From contig NZ_CP014143.1 of assembly GCF_001750105.1 (NCBI RefSeq), positions 868,001 to 932,000 of the forward strand: DNA of 64,000 bases, in the 5' to 3' direction. The notes under the pieces are model-generated. The model did not search any database and was not told where the DNA came from. It saw only the letters and a program-made list of their open reading frames with translations. This stretch comes from Microbulbifer aggregans. Lineage in GTDB: Bacteria; Pseudomonadota; Gammaproteobacteria; Pseudomonadales; Cellvibrionaceae. This document shows positions 52,236-63,471 of the stretch, one piece after another. Position 1 is the first letter of the stretch, and each line of letters opens with the position of its first letter. A program made the translations under genes and the position numbers.

Positions 52236-53957
52236 GTGCGCTATCTGATCCTCACCCTTGCCCTGCTGTCCGCGACCGTCGGCGCGCAGGAAGAAATCCA
52301 GCCCGAGGCAGCGACCGGCCGTACCGCCGTGAAAGCCGCGACTGCGGAAGAGTTCATGGCGGTGACCGCCAATCCCCACGCTACTCGCGCGGCGGTGCAA
52401 ATGCTCGCGCAGGGCGGTACGGCGGTGGATGCAGCCATCGCCGCGCAGTTAATGCTGACGCTGGTGGAACCGCAGTCGTCCGGCATCGGCGGCGGCGCCT
52501 TTATGCTGAGCTTTCAGGCAAAAGATAACTCCCTCCACTATTTCGACGGTCGCGAGACCGCGCCGGCGGGAGTGACCGCTGAGCACTTTATCCGCGATGG
52601 ACAACCACAGGGTTTTCTCGAGGCGGTGATCGGCGGCCACTCGGTGGGTGTGCCCGGCGTTATGCGCATGCTGGAACTCGCCCACCAAAAACAGGGCAAG
52701 CTCCCCTGGGCCACGCTGTTCCAGCCAACCATCGAGCTGGCGGATGCAGGCTTTGAAGTTTCACCGCGACTACACCACCTACTGGTGAAAATGCCCCGGG
52801 TTGCCGTGCGCCCAGCGATCCGCGACTACTTCTTCGACAAAAATGGCCAGCCGCTACCGGTGGGCCACCTGCTCAAGAACCCGGATTACGCCGACACGCT
52901 GCGCATCCTGGCCCAAAAGGGCAGCGATGCGTTCTACCGTGGCGAAATCGCTGAGGCGATTGTCGAGGCCGTGCGCAACGACCCGGAAAACCCCGGCGTG
53001 ATGACAATGCAGGATCTCGCCGATTATCGGGCCAAAGAACGCGAACCGGTCTGCAGTGATTTCCTGCAGTACCGCGTGTGTGGTGCCGATGCCCCTTCCT
53101 CGGGCGGCACCACCGTGGGTGCGACTCTGGGTATGCTGGAACAGTTTCCGCTTCGCGACATGGAAGTGGGCAGCGCACCACTTACACACCTGTTTATCGA
53201 AGCCTCGGAACTGGCCTTTGCCGATCGCAACACCTATCTCGCCGACCCCGATTTCGTCCAGGTTCCCAGCCATGCGCTGGTCGCTCCGGAATATCTGGTA
53301 CGCCGGGCCAAGCTGATTTCGTCCGAGCGCGCCAGCCGGGCAGTGCCCGGAGTGCCGACACCAGCGACGCCACAGCGTTTGCAATCCGCTTCCCCGGAGC
53401 TGCCCAATACCAGTCACCTGGTGATCATCGACCGCTACGGCAACGGCGTCAGTATGACCACCAGTATCGAAACCGGCTTCGGTTCGCGGCTGCTGGTCAA
53501 GGGCTTCCTACTCAACAACCAGCTCACTGATTTTTCTTTCGTGCCGACGAAAGCCGATGGCGAGCTGGTGGCCAACCGGATCCAGCCGGGCAAACGCCCG
53601 CGCTCCTCCATGTCGCCCACCATCGTGCTGAATCGCGATGGGGAAATGCGCCTGCTGGTCGGGTCTCCGGGTGGCTCACGGATCATCAACTACACTGCCC
53701 GCACCATTCTCTACCATCTCGCCCTGGATATGCCGATCTCAGACGCTGTGGCGGCCGGCAACATTGGCGCCATCGGCGGCAGAGTCGAATTGGAACCGGA
53801 GTTCTTCAGTGCAGACACTGTAAGAAACCTGGAGGAACTCGGACATAAAGTGGTGCAACGCAATCTCAATAGCGGCATTCATGCCATTGCGTTGATCGAT
53901 GGCCAGCTGCAGGGCGGCGCCGACCCTCGCCGCGAGGGTAATGCTGCCGGCAAGTGA
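52236..53957 (+). CDS. ggt: Gamma-glutamyltransferase
   Basis: A 573-residue periplasmic N-terminal nucleophile hydrolase that cleaves the gamma-glutamyl bond of glutathione. A signal peptide (to VGAQ) precedes the chain. The precursor should cleave itself before Thr392 in NTSHLVIID to give the two subunits. The downstream NGVSMTTSIETGFGS and RPRSSMSPTIV motifs bind substrate. The start is a GTG at 52236 with CCGGAG upstream. Paired in function with gshA. Confidence 0.95.
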   Translation: MRYLILTLALLSATVGAQEEIQPEAATGRTAVKAATAEEFMAVTANPHATRAAVQMLAQGGTAVDAAIAAQLMLTLVEPQSSGIGGGAFMLSFQAKDNSLHYFDGRETAPAGVTAEHFIRDGQPQGFLEAVIGGHSVGVPGVMRMLELAHQKQGKLPWATLFQPTIELADAGFEVSPRLHHLLVKMPRVAVRPAIRDYFFDKNGQPLPVGHLLKNPDYADTLRILAQKGSDAFYRGEIAEAIVEAVRNDPENPGVMTMQDLADYRAKEREPVCSDFLQYRVCGADAPSSGGTTVGATLGMLEQFPLRDMEVGSAPLTHLFIEASELAFADRNTYLADPDFVQVPSHALVAPEYLVRRAKLISSERASRAVPGVPTPATPQRLQSASPELPNTSHLVIIDRYGNGVSMTTSIETGFGSRLLVKGFLLNNQLTDFSFVPTKADGELVANRIQPGKRPRSSMSPTIVLNRDGEMRLLVGSPGGSRIINYTARTILYHLALDMPISDAVAAGNIGAIGGRVELEPEFFSADTVRNLEELGHKVVQRNLNSGIHAIALIDGQLQGGADPRREGNAAGK

Positions 53958-53985
53958 GCCTATCTTTTACGGACGGGAGAGAGTC

Positions 53986-54390
53986 ATGCGCGCCTATACA
54001 CTTTTGCTGCTGCGGGTCAGTCTGGGCCTATTGCTGGTGATCTGGGGTGTCGACAAGCTGGTCAATGTGAACCATGCCATTGCCGTATCCGAGCGTTTCT
54101 ACCTTGGAATCATTAGCGCTCCTCTGGCCTGGAACATCTTCGGCGGCCTGCAGATACTGCTGGGAGCAGCCGTGATCTTCGGGCTCTGGCGCAAACTCAC
54201 CTTCCCGGCACAGACACTCATCAATGGCGCCACCCTGCTGGGCGTCTGGCAGTCTGTGGTCGATCCCTGGGGATGGGTGTTGCAAGGGAGCAACGTGCTC
54301 TTTTATCCGTCGTTGATCATTTTTGCAGCCTGTTTAGTCCTGTGGGCATTTCAGGCCGATGACCGGCTATCGCTGGATCGTCGCAGATAA
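53986..54390 (+). CDS. DoxX-family membrane protein
   Basis: A 134-residue protein with four membrane helices; [21 protein letters not shown] at the start and [16 protein letters not shown] in the second helix fit the DoxX family. The role of such proteins is poorly known (thiosulfate/redox or tellurite response in some cases). The ATG at 53986 follows GGGAGAGAG. It lies 28 bases after ggt and before sugE, so the three may be co-transcribed. Confidence 0.85.
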   Translation: MRAYTLLLLRVSLGLLLVIWGVDKLVNVNHAIAVSERFYLGIISAPLAWNIFGGLQILLGAAVIFGLWRKLTFPAQTLINGATLLGVWQSVVDPWGWVLQGSNVLFYPSLIIFAACLVLWAFQADDRLSLDRRR

Positions 54391-54407
54391 ATCAGCTGGC
54401 TTTGTCG

Positions 54408-54731
54408 ATGACCAACCCCTGGTTCCTGTTATTGATCGCCGGCCTGCTGGAAGTGGGTTGGGCGGTGGGGCTCAAATACACTGATGGCTTCAGTCGCCCA
54501 TTGCCCAGCGCGCTGACCATCATCACCATGGTGGCCAGTTTCTACTTCCTCGCCCAGGCACTGAAAGTAATTCCCGTGGGAACGGGCTATGCCGTGTGGA
54601 CCGGTATCGGCGCTGTGGGTACGGCCATTCTCGGTATCGTACTGTTTGCCGAGTCGACGGCTCTGCCGCGGCTGTTGTGTATCGGCTTGATTGTGGCGGG
54701 CATTGTCGGCCTCAAGCTGACCTCCCCCTGA
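54408..54731 (+). CDS. sugE: SMR-family exporter, SugE/Gdx type
   Basis: A 107-residue protein with four membrane helices. The pattern [22 protein letters not shown] with the essential Glu in the first helix and [16 protein letters not shown] are typical of the SugE/Gdx branch, which exports guanidinium ions in exchange for protons. No ykkC (guanidine) riboswitch is visible upstream. A homodimer is expected because only one copy is present. Confidence 0.9.
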   Translation: MTNPWFLLLIAGLLEVGWAVGLKYTDGFSRPLPSALTIITMVASFYFLAQALKVIPVGTGYAVWTGIGAVGTAILGIVLFAESTALPRLLCIGLIVAGIVGLKLTSP

Positions 54732-54758
54732 CCGCCTCTGCGTGACTGGATGCGAGCG

Positions 54759-55679
54759 TTAATCTGGCGCGCTGCCACTGGCAGCCGCGTCGTAGATCAC
54801 CTGCCCCCCGTGGTAACTGCGCAATACATCGAGTTCGCGCAGTGCTTTTGACCCAACCCCATCCGGGCTGTCAGCGACAATGGTGAAGTCCCCGCTCTCG
54901 CCCACCTCCAGCGCGCCCTCAATCCGCTCTGATACTTTAGGCCCATGCTGATCGTGCGAAGACTCCACCCGGGGGATGATGACATCCACAACCGCCATCG
55001 CCGCCGGCTCACGAAACACCCCGATGACCAGGCCGTTGTCGTCGCGCTCAATCACACCGCTACTCGGCTGCAGCGTGTCGATATTGATCCCGGCGGCGGC
55101 TACGGCTTCGGAATTGGTCCAAAGGGTTTGGTGATCAGCTGAGAACATCAAGATAGGAATCAGATCGCTCACCTGGTCCAGCTGGCCTTTATGGGGCGAC
55201 TGGTCACCAAAGTCGGATTCTCGCCAACCCGCACCCACGACGAGCTGCTGCTCGGGATATGCTTCGATAAATTCAGCAATAGTGCGCTGATAGTCGCCAA
55301 CACCGGTTACTCCATAAAGATTGACCAATGCCTCGACAGCGTAACGATGCATGCGGGGATCTATCACACCAGGCAACACTAACTTGCCCTCAAGGTTTTC
55401 TACTCGGGTGCGGTCCCCGGTCAGCCGCAAATCGCTGTCAGCATCTCCCAGGTAGGTTATGCGCCCGTCACGAACGGCAATGGTTTGCCCCTTGAGTAAC
55501 TCGCTCTGACCAGAATAAGTGGAGGCATTGGTGAGCACCAGGTCTGCAAACTCTGGCCTGGCATCTTCCGGCGAGTGGGATCCCGCCCGATCAAATCGTT
55601 CACCAGGCTCCCCCTGGCGGGCATCCTTTCCGCAGCCAGCTGCGAGTAACAGAATGCACAGAACCCAGGCCCATCGCAT
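54759..55679 (-). CDS. Amidohydrolase-like lipoprotein with degenerate, internally shortened core
   Basis: A 306-residue lipoprotein (lipobox LAAGC). The front half matches YtcJ/PF07969 amidohydrolases: a small beta-domain (FADLVLTNASTYSG, IAVRDGRITYLG), LPGVID, VGAGWRESDFG, LMFSADHQTLWTNSEAVAAAGI and GVFREPA. The last part matches the closing beta-strands (RSYHGGQVIYD). The metal motif that should read D-x-H-x-H is DPRMH, and roughly 300 residues with the remaining ligands are missing compared with the usual 550-600. The frame is open. It may be a decayed gene or a binding protein without catalysis. Confidence 0.75.
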   Translation of the reverse strand: MRWAWVLCILLLAAGCGKDARQGEPGERFDRAGSHSPEDARPEFADLVLTNASTYSGQSELLKGQTIAVRDGRITYLGDADSDLRLTGDRTRVENLEGKLVLPGVIDPRMHRYAVEALVNLYGVTGVGDYQRTIAEFIEAYPEQQLVVGAGWRESDFGDQSPHKGQLDQVSDLIPILMFSADHQTLWTNSEAVAAAGINIDTLQPSSGVIERDDNGLVIGVFREPAAMAVVDVIIPRVESSHDQHGPKVSERIEGALEVGESGDFTIVADSPDGVGSKALRELDVLRSYHGGQVIYDAAASGSAPD

Positions 55680-55798
55680 GACGCCCATCCCCTTTACCCG
55701 CATGGCTACCAGAACCCTCACTATAAATACGTCGAAGTTCGCCGGCACGCACCGGATCGGCTACTCGCGGGCGAACCGTCGACTGAGTATAGGAGGGG

Positions 55799-56614
55799 TC
55801 AGCGCTGGCAACTGCCGCAGAAAAAGGTGCTGCGCTGGCCCAACACCTGATCGCGTACCGGCCGCCCACACTTGCGACAGGGTTGACCGGTGCGGCCGTA
55901 GACATTCAAACGCTGGGCAAAGTAACCGGGCTGGCCGTCACCTCCGACAAAGTCTCGCAGGGTGGTGCCGCCCTGCTCGATAGCGCTGGCCAGTACCTGC
56001 TTGATGGCATCGGCCAGACGCAGGTAGCGGGCACGGGAGATACCGCCGGCGGGGCGATCGGGGCGGATACCGGCCAGGAACAGTGCCTCACTGGCGTAGA
56101 TATTGCCCACGCCAACGACGATGCGGCCATCCATGACGAACGTCTTCACCGACTGTCGCCGGCCGCGGGAGGCGGTAAACAGATACTCGCCGTTGAATTC
56201 CTCGGACAGGGGTTCCGGCCCGAGATGCGACAGCAGGTCGTGGGCCTCCGGATCACCGGTGGTCCAGAGCAAGGCGCCAAAGCGGCGGGGATCGTGATAG
56301 CGCAGGTGCCACCCGCTGTCGAGGATCCAATCGATGTGGTCGTGCTTGCGAACCTCCGCATCGGGCCGCACCAGTCGCAGGCTGCCGGACATGCCCAGAT
56401 GCCAGATGGCACAGCCGCGGTCGGTGTGTACCAGCAGGTACTTGGCGCGGCGCTCCAGGCGCAGGATCCTGGCCCCGGCAATATGCCGTTCAAAATCCGG
56501 ATCGACCGGCCAGCGCAGGCTGCGCTGGCGTACCACCGCAGAGCGCACGATATGACCCTCGAGATGCGGGGCCAAGCCACGGCGGGTCGTTTCTACTTCT
56601 GGGAGTTCCGGCAT
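55799..56614 (-). CDS. mutM: Formamidopyrimidine-DNA glycosylase
   Basis: The 271-residue base-excision repair enzyme removes 8-oxoguanine. After Met removal the catalytic Pro of PELPEVE is at the N-terminus, with Glu3 (second residue after processing) as acid. The C-terminal zinc finger CRKCGRPV...FFCGSCQR and the [14 protein letters not shown] helix motif are intact. Length is typical. Confidence 0.97.
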   Translation of the reverse strand: MPELPEVETTRRGLAPHLEGHIVRSAVVRQRSLRWPVDPDFERHIAGARILRLERRAKYLLVHTDRGCAIWHLGMSGSLRLVRPDAEVRKHDHIDWILDSGWHLRYHDPRRFGALLWTTGDPEAHDLLSHLGPEPLSEEFNGEYLFTASRGRRQSVKTFVMDGRIVVGVGNIYASEALFLAGIRPDRPAGGISRARYLRLADAIKQVLASAIEQGGTTLRDFVGGDGQPGYFAQRLNVYGRTGQPCRKCGRPVRDQVLGQRSTFFCGSCQR

Positions 56615-56700
56615 CTCTGTTCTCGCTGTATCACTGCGGGCCTTTGCTCGGGACTAGTGGTTTTTCGCGGTTTTATACCCATCGCCCAATCCCAAGGCAA

Positions 56701-56728
56701 AAAAAAGCCCGGTAAAAACCGGGCTTTT
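56701..56728 (-). terminator. Rho-independent terminator of rpmB-rpmG
   Basis: Stem AAGCCCGGT / ACCGGGCTT with an AAA loop and A's on the left that give a U-tract on the minus strand, 17 bases after the rpmG stop. Confidence 0.93.
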
Positions 56729-56745
56729 CTGTGCAGGGAGGGCAA

Positions 56746-56901
56746 TTACTTGATCTTGCCTTCCTTGTACATCACATGCTTGCGAACGACGGGATCGTAT
56801 TTTTTGATCTCCATCTTCTCAGGCATGTTGCGCTTGTTCTTGGTGGTGGTGTAGAAGTGTCCAGTGCCGGCACTGGAATTCAGACGAATTTTATCACGCA
56901 T
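56746..56901 (-). CDS. rpmG: 50S ribosomal protein L33
   Basis: A 51-residue basic ribosomal protein (start [14 protein letters not shown], middle [20 protein letters not shown], end YKEGKIK). It lacks the CxxC pairs, so this is the zinc-free (C-) form. It lies 36 bases after rpmB in the usual order. Confidence 0.97.
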   Translation of the reverse strand: MRDKIRLNSSAGTGHFYTTTKNKRNMPEKMEIKKYDPVVRKHVMYKEGKIK

Positions 56902-56937
56902 TGTTCTGTCTCCGATCTCTCAGCAGCTAGCTGCCAG

Positions 56938-57186
<249 letters not shown>

Positions 57187-57304
57187 TCAAAACTCTCGTG
57201 CCCGCATGACAGGGAGTGCGGGGACATCTATTCGGGATTCTAATCCGGTTCCTGGGCGGCGGCGGAAACTGTTCAGAATCTGGCCCGGCCGCAAAGAGCG
57301 GCGT

Positions 57305-57333
57305 TTTATACCAGAACAGACCCCGGGGAGCAA
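57305..57333 (-). promoter_or_regulatory. Sigma-70 promoter of rpmB-rpmG
   Basis: On the minus strand, -35 TTGCTC (57328-57333) and -10 TATAAA (57305-57310) with a 17-base spacer, about 130 bases before the rpmB start. Confidence 0.65.
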
Positions 57334-57404
57334 GTTTTGTACAACAAATCATCTTCATCGGGAGACAGACCCCCGTTACGGGGCACTGAACCCGTGTGAC
57401 CCTC

Positions 57405-58079
57405 CTACAACAGGCCCTGCTCGGCGAACGACAGTGCCGCTCCTTCGCCGACGATCATATGGTCGAGTACCTTGATATCCACAAGTTCCAGCGCCTGGGA
57501 CAGGCGCTCAGTTATCCACAGGTCGGCCTGGCTGGGCTCACTGATGCCAGAAGGATGGTTATGGGCGAGGATGACCGCCGCCGCGCCCTGTTGCAGCGCC
57601 GCCTGCACCACTTCCCGCGGATAGACGCTGGCGGCATTGAGGGTGCCCTCAAACAGTTCCTCGAAGGCGATCACCCGGTGCTGGCTGTCCAGATAGAGAC
57701 AGCAGAAGACCTCTCGCCGCCGGTGGCGCAGCTGCGCGGCGAGGAAATCCCGCACCGCCTGGGGGCTACACAGCGCATCGCTGCGCTGCAGAGTCTCGGC
57801 CAGATGACGACGTGCCATTTCCAAAACCGCCTGCAACTGCACGAACTTGGCGTCACCGAGCCCCTTGGCACGGCAGAAATCGGACCGACTCGCCTCCAGC
57901 AGGGGCCGCAGACCACCGAAATCCGCCAGCAGCTGGCGGGCAAGGTCCACTGCCGACAGGCCTGGTAGCCCTGTGCGCAGAAAAATGGCCAGTAACTCCG
58001 CATCGGAGAGGGCGCTTGCGCCCCGCTGCAACAGCTTCTCCCTCGGCCGCTCCGCCGCCGGCCAGTCCGTAATTGCCAT
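57405..58079 (-). CDS. radC: RadC/JAMM-domain protein
   Basis: A 224-residue protein with an N-terminal helix-hairpin-helix-like region and a C-terminal JAMM (MPN+) metal-binding domain: His173-Asn-His175-Pro-Ser-Gly and Asp186, with an upstream Glu in FEELFEGT. The original DNA repair role of RadC is doubtful; the biochemical function is unknown. The ATG at 58079 follows GAGGAGAC. It is divergent from coaBC, the usual gammaproteobacterial layout. Confidence 0.94.
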   Translation of the reverse strand: MAITDWPAAERPREKLLQRGASALSDAELLAIFLRTGLPGLSAVDLARQLLADFGGLRPLLEASRSDFCRAKGLGDAKFVQLQAVLEMARRHLAETLQRSDALCSPQAVRDFLAAQLRHRRREVFCCLYLDSQHRVIAFEELFEGTLNAASVYPREVVQAALQQGAAAVILAHNHPSGISEPSQADLWITERLSQALELVDIKVLDHMIVGEGAALSFAEQGLL

Positions 58080-58167
58080 GGTCTCCTCCCTGAGCCCCGC
58101 TTGCCTGATAAGATATGGCGCATCAATGCTAATCTTACCCGTTCCTCTAACTCCGGAAACAGCGCCC

Positions 58168-59379
58168 ATGTCGTCTCTGGCCAACAAACGCATCCTGCTG
58201 GGTATCAGCGGCGGTATTGCCGCCTACAAGAGCGCCGACCTGGTACGCCGCCTGAAAGAGCGCGGTGCCGACGTGCGCGTGGTCATGACTGCCGGCGCCC
58301 AGGAGTTCATAAAGCCGCTCACGTTCCAGGCCCTGTCCGGCAATCCGGTGCACAGCGATCTGCTGGATCCGGCCGCGGAGGCCGCAATGGGCCATATCGA
58401 ACTGGCCAAGTGGGCAGAGCTGATCCTGATCGCACCCGCCAGCGCCCAGGTACTGGCAAAGCTGGCTGCAGGTATGGCCGACGACCTGCTCAGCACCCTG
58501 TGCCTGGCCAGTGAAGCAACGCTGGCTGTGGCTCCGGCTATGAATCAGGCCATGTGGCGGCACCCTGCCACGACCGCCAACGTGGAAACGCTGCGGTCCC
58601 GCAATGTATCGATCTGGGGGCCTGCTGCCGGCAGCCAGGCCTGCGGGGACGTGGGGCCAGGGCGGATGCTGGAGCCAGAGGCACTGGCGGCAGAGGCAGA
58701 GTCTCTATTGCAGCCCTGCAGCGATTTGCACGGCAAGCACTTTGCCATCACCGCCGGCCCTACGCGGGAGTCCCTGGATCCGGTGCGCTATCTCACCAAC
58801 CACAGCTCGGGCAAAATGGGGTTTGCCCTGGCGGCCGCGGCGCAACGCGCGGGTGCGGAAGTGACATTGATCGCCGGCCCGGTCAGTCTGCCGACACCAC
58901 CGGGAGTCAAGCGCATCGATGTGGTGGATGCCCGACAGATGCAGGAAGCCGCCGAACGGGCCGCTGACCTGTGCGACGTGTTCATCGCCGCCGCTGCAGT
59001 GGCCGACTTCCGCCCCGAGCGGATAGCGCAGGAGAAGATCAAGAAGACCGATGACAGCAATCGCGACACCCTGGCGCTGGTGAAGAATCCGGATATTGTC
59101 GCCGCTATCGCTGCACGCTGCGAGAGAAGGCCGTTTACCGTCGGCTTCGCCGCAGAAACGGAAAAGGTCCTCGAGCACGCAAAGGGCAAGCTGGCGCGCA
59201 AAAATCTAGACATGATTATTGCCAATGATGTCAGCGAGGCAGATAGCGGCTTCAACAGTGAGCGCAACCGGGTAACCGTGATCGACCAGACTGGCGGCAC
59301 TGAGCTGCCCTCCTCACTGAAGACAGAGCTGGCAGAACAGCTGATCCAAATGATCGCCACACAGGCTTTCGCACAATAA
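58168..59379 (+). CDS. coaBC: Bifunctional phosphopantothenoylcysteine decarboxylase/synthase
   Basis: A 403-residue flavoprotein doing steps two and three of coenzyme A synthesis. The N-terminal CoaC half has [14 protein letters not shown], the catalytic His in GHIELAKW, the PAMN motif, and the Cys of [12 protein letters not shown]. The CoaB half has [25 protein letters not shown] and the KIKK motif. The ATG at 58168 is the family start. Confidence 0.97.
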   Translation: MSSLANKRILLGISGGIAAYKSADLVRRLKERGADVRVVMTAGAQEFIKPLTFQALSGNPVHSDLLDPAAEAAMGHIELAKWAELILIAPASAQVLAKLAAGMADDLLSTLCLASEATLAVAPAMNQAMWRHPATTANVETLRSRNVSIWGPAAGSQACGDVGPGRMLEPEALAAEAESLLQPCSDLHGKHFAITAGPTRESLDPVRYLTNHSSGKMGFALAAAAQRAGAEVTLIAGPVSLPTPPGVKRIDVVDARQMQEAAERAADLCDVFIAAAAVADFRPERIAQEKIKKTDDSNRDTLALVKNPDIVAAIAARCERRPFTVGFAAETEKVLEHAKGKLARKNLDMIIANDVSEADSGFNSERNRVTVIDQTGGTELPSSLKTELAEQLIQMIATQAFAQ

Positions 59380-59402
59380 CTACAAGACGTTCTGGATTTA
59401 AC

Positions 59403-61712
59403 GTGGCTTCAAAATTCAATAACGCCCTCTCTTTCCATCGGCGACTCGTCCTTCCGGCAGCGCTCTGCGCGACCGTTTGGCTCGGGGGTGCCGCCCTGCT
59501 CGACCGCTCGGTGGTCTCACCCTATAACGCGGCTTCCGTAACCGAAGCCGCTGAGTCACTGGCGAAGAGCGAGTCCACCCGCCTGAATAGTGCGCTCGAA
59601 CAGCAGGCTCAACAGTTACACGCCTTCGTTGCCGGCGGCGCGCGAAAAGCCACGGCCAAAAACGCCTCGCATCAAGAAGCCGGCGGGCGATTGCAGTACT
59701 TTTCACAAAGTGATCTCCGTGTCGGTGCAGGCTCCGAACCGGCCCTCAACTTTGCCCTGCTGGATCTGATCAAGCGCACCCTGGAGGCGGGTCCGCAAGC
59801 CGTGGAAATTCTGCGTACCGGCAGCGAGGACAGCTGGCAGCTGCACCGGGTGGTTGCCAATGGTGATGGGGCGCTGCTGCAATCGCGGCCATTTACCGAA
59901 CTTGGACAGACACTGCAGGCTCTCTCTGAGGGCGCCGGAGAATGGGTGCTGCTGCAGCAGTTCCCCGGCGGACCGGCGCAGACTCTGTGGCGCGCGGGGC
60001 AGGGCGATGGTTCCCGGGTCAACGCGGCTGTTGCCGGCTCCCACCTGACCCTGGCTTTCCGCCCGGGCACGGAGTTTTCGAAACAACACAGTATCAGCGC
60101 CGCCTGGATATACAGCATCGCCATGATCGGCCTGATGCTTTCCCTGGCCGCCCTGTGGCGCTTCCTGCCCCGATATACCCAGGCACCCTGGGAGCAACAG
60201 GGCAAGCGCCCGCGGCCAGGCGGAGCGGCTCTGCAATCCCGGCAAAAGAAGAGCGAGGGGACTCCTGTCGCCGAATCCGGGGCACACAGCTCCGGCGCGC
60301 CGCTTTCCCCAAGGGACCAGCTGCAGGAGAAGGTGGAGTTTCCGCAGCACGTGTTCCGCGCCTACGACATCCGCGGCATCGCGGGTTCCGAGATCAACGA
60401 GCCCTTCGCCTACCAGCTCGGCCGCGCTCTGGGTACCTTGGCCCAGCGCGCCGGCGAAGATCTGCTGATGGTCGGCCGTGATGGCCGCAACAGCAGCGAG
60501 TTACTTTCCCGCTGTCTGGTAGAGGGCATCCTGGAAACCGGTTGCAGCTGCGTGGATCTGGGCCTGGTGCCGTCACCGCTGCTCTATTTCGCCTGCGCCC
60601 GCGGCACCAATACCAGCAGCGGTGTCGTGGTGACCGCCAGCCACAATCCGGCTGAATACAACGGCTTCAAGATTGTGATGAAAGGCCGGTCGATGGCAGA
60701 GGAAAAACTGCAAAAGCTCCGGACACTGATGCAGCAGGGGCCTTTCGACAGTGGCCAGGGCAGTTACCGCGAACAAGACATCCGCGACCACTATATCGAC
60801 GAGATCTTCAACGACGTGGCGTTGGCCGGGCAGCCCCGCCTGGTCATCGATGCCGGCAACGGCGCCACCTCTAACCTGGCTCCTCAGCTGTTCGAACAAC
60901 TGGGCTGTCAGGTGACACCGCTATTCTGCGAAGTGGACGGCAACTTCCCCAACCATCCGCCGGACCCGTCGCGACCCGAAAACCTACAGGCCCTGATCGA
61001 CAGAGTGCGTGAAACCGGCGCCGATCTGGGTGTGGCACTGGACGGCGATGGGGACCGGGTGACCCTCATTTCCAGCTCCGGCCGCATCGCCTGGGCCGAT
61101 CAGCTGGTGATGCTGTTGGCCCGGGATGTGCTGGCTCGTAACCCGGGCGAGGATATTGTCTTCGATGTGAAGTGCAGCCGCGCCCTGCGAGAGCTGGTCA
61201 ACCAGTACGGCGGCCGGCCGGTGATGTGGAAGACCGGCCACGCTCCGATGAAGAGCAAAATGCTGGAAACCGGTGCCATTCTTGGCGGTGAGCTTTCCGG
61301 CCACATCTTTATCAAGGACCGCTGGTTCGGTTTCGATGACGGCCTCTATGCCGCCGCGCGGGTCCTCGAAATCATGGCCCTGCGTGAGCAGAGCCTCGAT
61401 GAGCTGCTGGATTCGCTGCCCAAGATGGCCAGCACACCGGAAATCCTGCTGCCGGTACCGGAGGAGGACAAGTTCCAATTGGTGCAGGCAATCCAGGAAA
61501 ATGCCGATTTCGGCGATGCGGATATCAACACCATCGACGGGCTGCGCATCGAGTTCGCCGATGGCTGGGGGCTGGTGCGCGCTTCCAATACCGGTGCCGC
61601 CCTGACACTGCGCTTCGAGGCGGAGACCGAGGAGCAACTGCGCCGCATCTACACCGCGGTGGGCAAGCAGCTTCTGGCGGTTTCACCGCAGCTGTCACTG
61701 CCCAAACTTTGA
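59403..61712 (+). CDS. algC: Phosphomannomutase/phosphoglucomutase with membrane-anchored periplasmic extension
   Basis: 769 residues. The C-terminal 450 are a complete AlgC-type mutase: HVFRAYDIRG, the phospho-serine Ser413 in TASHNP, the metal loop DGDGD (547-551) and the sugar-binding GELSGH (629-634). They interconvert mannose- and glucose-6-phosphate and the 1-phosphates for polysaccharide and LPS precursors. In front sits a helix (about 14-33), roughly 195 periplasmic residues, a second helix (about 231-254) and a polar linker. The start is a GTG at 59403. It lies between coaBC and argB; dut, usually between coaBC and algC in Pseudomonas, is absent. Confidence 0.93.
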   Translation: MASKFNNALSFHRRLVLPAALCATVWLGGAALLDRSVVSPYNAASVTEAAESLAKSESTRLNSALEQQAQQLHAFVAGGARKATAKNASHQEAGGRLQYFSQSDLRVGAGSEPALNFALLDLIKRTLEAGPQAVEILRTGSEDSWQLHRVVANGDGALLQSRPFTELGQTLQALSEGAGEWVLLQQFPGGPAQTLWRAGQGDGSRVNAAVAGSHLTLAFRPGTEFSKQHSISAAWIYSIAMIGLMLSLAALWRFLPRYTQAPWEQQGKRPRPGGAALQSRQKKSEGTPVAESGAHSSGAPLSPRDQLQEKVEFPQHVFRAYDIRGIAGSEINEPFAYQLGRALGTLAQRAGEDLLMVGRDGRNSSELLSRCLVEGILETGCSCVDLGLVPSPLLYFACARGTNTSSGVVVTASHNPAEYNGFKIVMKGRSMAEEKLQKLRTLMQQGPFDSGQGSYREQDIRDHYIDEIFNDVALAGQPRLVIDAGNGATSNLAPQLFEQLGCQVTPLFCEVDGNFPNHPPDPSRPENLQALIDRVRETGADLGVALDGDGDRVTLISSSGRIAWADQLVMLLARDVLARNPGEDIVFDVKCSRALRELVNQYGGRPVMWKTGHAPMKSKMLETGAILGGELSGHIFIKDRWFGFDDGLYAAARVLEIMALREQSLDELLDSLPKMASTPEILLPVPEEDKFQLVQAIQENADFGDADINTIDGLRIEFADGWGLVRASNTGAALTLRFEAETEEQLRRIYTAVGKQLLAVSPQLSLPKL

Positions 61713-61755
61713 CCCGGGGGGCTGGAGTAGAGCTCCTCGCCCGATCACTGGATAG

Positions 61756-62670
<915 letters not shown>

Positions 62671-62801
62671 TCCACAGCGGCAGTGTTCCAGTAATTGAAG
62701 CGGCGCCGGTGAATCGTTAGGATTCCCGCGCCCGCCCTGTAATTTGCCGGGGCGATAACAAGAAACGATGTTCCCGGTCTCCTCCGGGTAAAAGGCAGTC
62801 A

Positions 62802-63413
62802 ATGAGCAGCGAAAAAATCAACCGGCGCCAACAGATCCTGCAGGCACTGGCCCATATGCTGGAGGCCAGCCCCGGTGCCCGCATCACTACCGCGGCACTG
62901 GCCAAAGAGGTCGGCTTCTCGGAAGCGGCGCTTTATCGTCACTTCCCCAGCAAATCGAAGATGTTCGAGGGGTTGATCGAGTTTATCGAGGAGACCATCT
63001 TCAGCCGGGTTTCCCTGATCCTGCAGGATGAGCCCTCTGCACTGGCACGCTGTCAGAAAATCCTGCACTTGCTGCTCGCGTTCTGCGAGCGCAACCCGGG
63101 CATCACCCGCCTGCTTACCGGCGACGCACTGACCGGTGAAACCGAACGCCTGCACGGACGTATCCTACAGTTCTTCGACCGCCTGGAGACGCAACTGAAG
63201 CAGATCCTCCGCGAAGCGGAACTGCGGGAGCAACTGCGGCCCGCCATTCCCCTCGGCAGTGCCGCCAACCTGCTGCTGGCGAGCGCCGAGGGTCGTATCG
63301 TGCAGTACGTGCGCAGTGGCTTTAAACGCAAACCGACCGATTACTGGGCCGAGCAGTGGCCGGTCCTGATGGCGGGGTTTTTCCGCGAGCCGGCCGTAGC
63401 GACGGCCCGCTAG
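62802..63413 (+). CDS. slmA: Nucleoid occlusion factor SlmA, TetR family
   Basis: A 203-residue TetR-fold DNA-binding protein that blocks FtsZ assembly over the nucleoid. The N-terminal helix-turn-helix ([28 protein letters not shown] in type) and the SlmA-specific [12 protein letters not shown] and [22 protein letters not shown] segments are present, and it lies close to argB/coaBC as in Pseudomonas (where slmA is ttk-like). FtsZ binding is inferred from family membership. Confidence 0.92.
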   Translation: MSSEKINRRQQILQALAHMLEASPGARITTAALAKEVGFSEAALYRHFPSKSKMFEGLIEFIEETIFSRVSLILQDEPSALARCQKILHLLLAFCERNPGITRLLTGDALTGETERLHGRILQFFDRLETQLKQILREAELREQLRPAIPLGSAANLLLASAEGRIVQYVRSGFKRKPTDYWAEQWPVLMAGFFREPAVATAR

Positions 63414-63471
63414 AGGGAAGGCAGAAGGAAAATTCGACTGTTCGAATAGGGCGGGGGGATTAGCCGGCGAA

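Noticed and set aside
54764..54786. GCTGCC/GGCAGC inverted repeat after sugE as a terminator
   Set aside because: It lies inside the 3' coding end of the amidohydrolase-like gene and has no T-tract in either direction.
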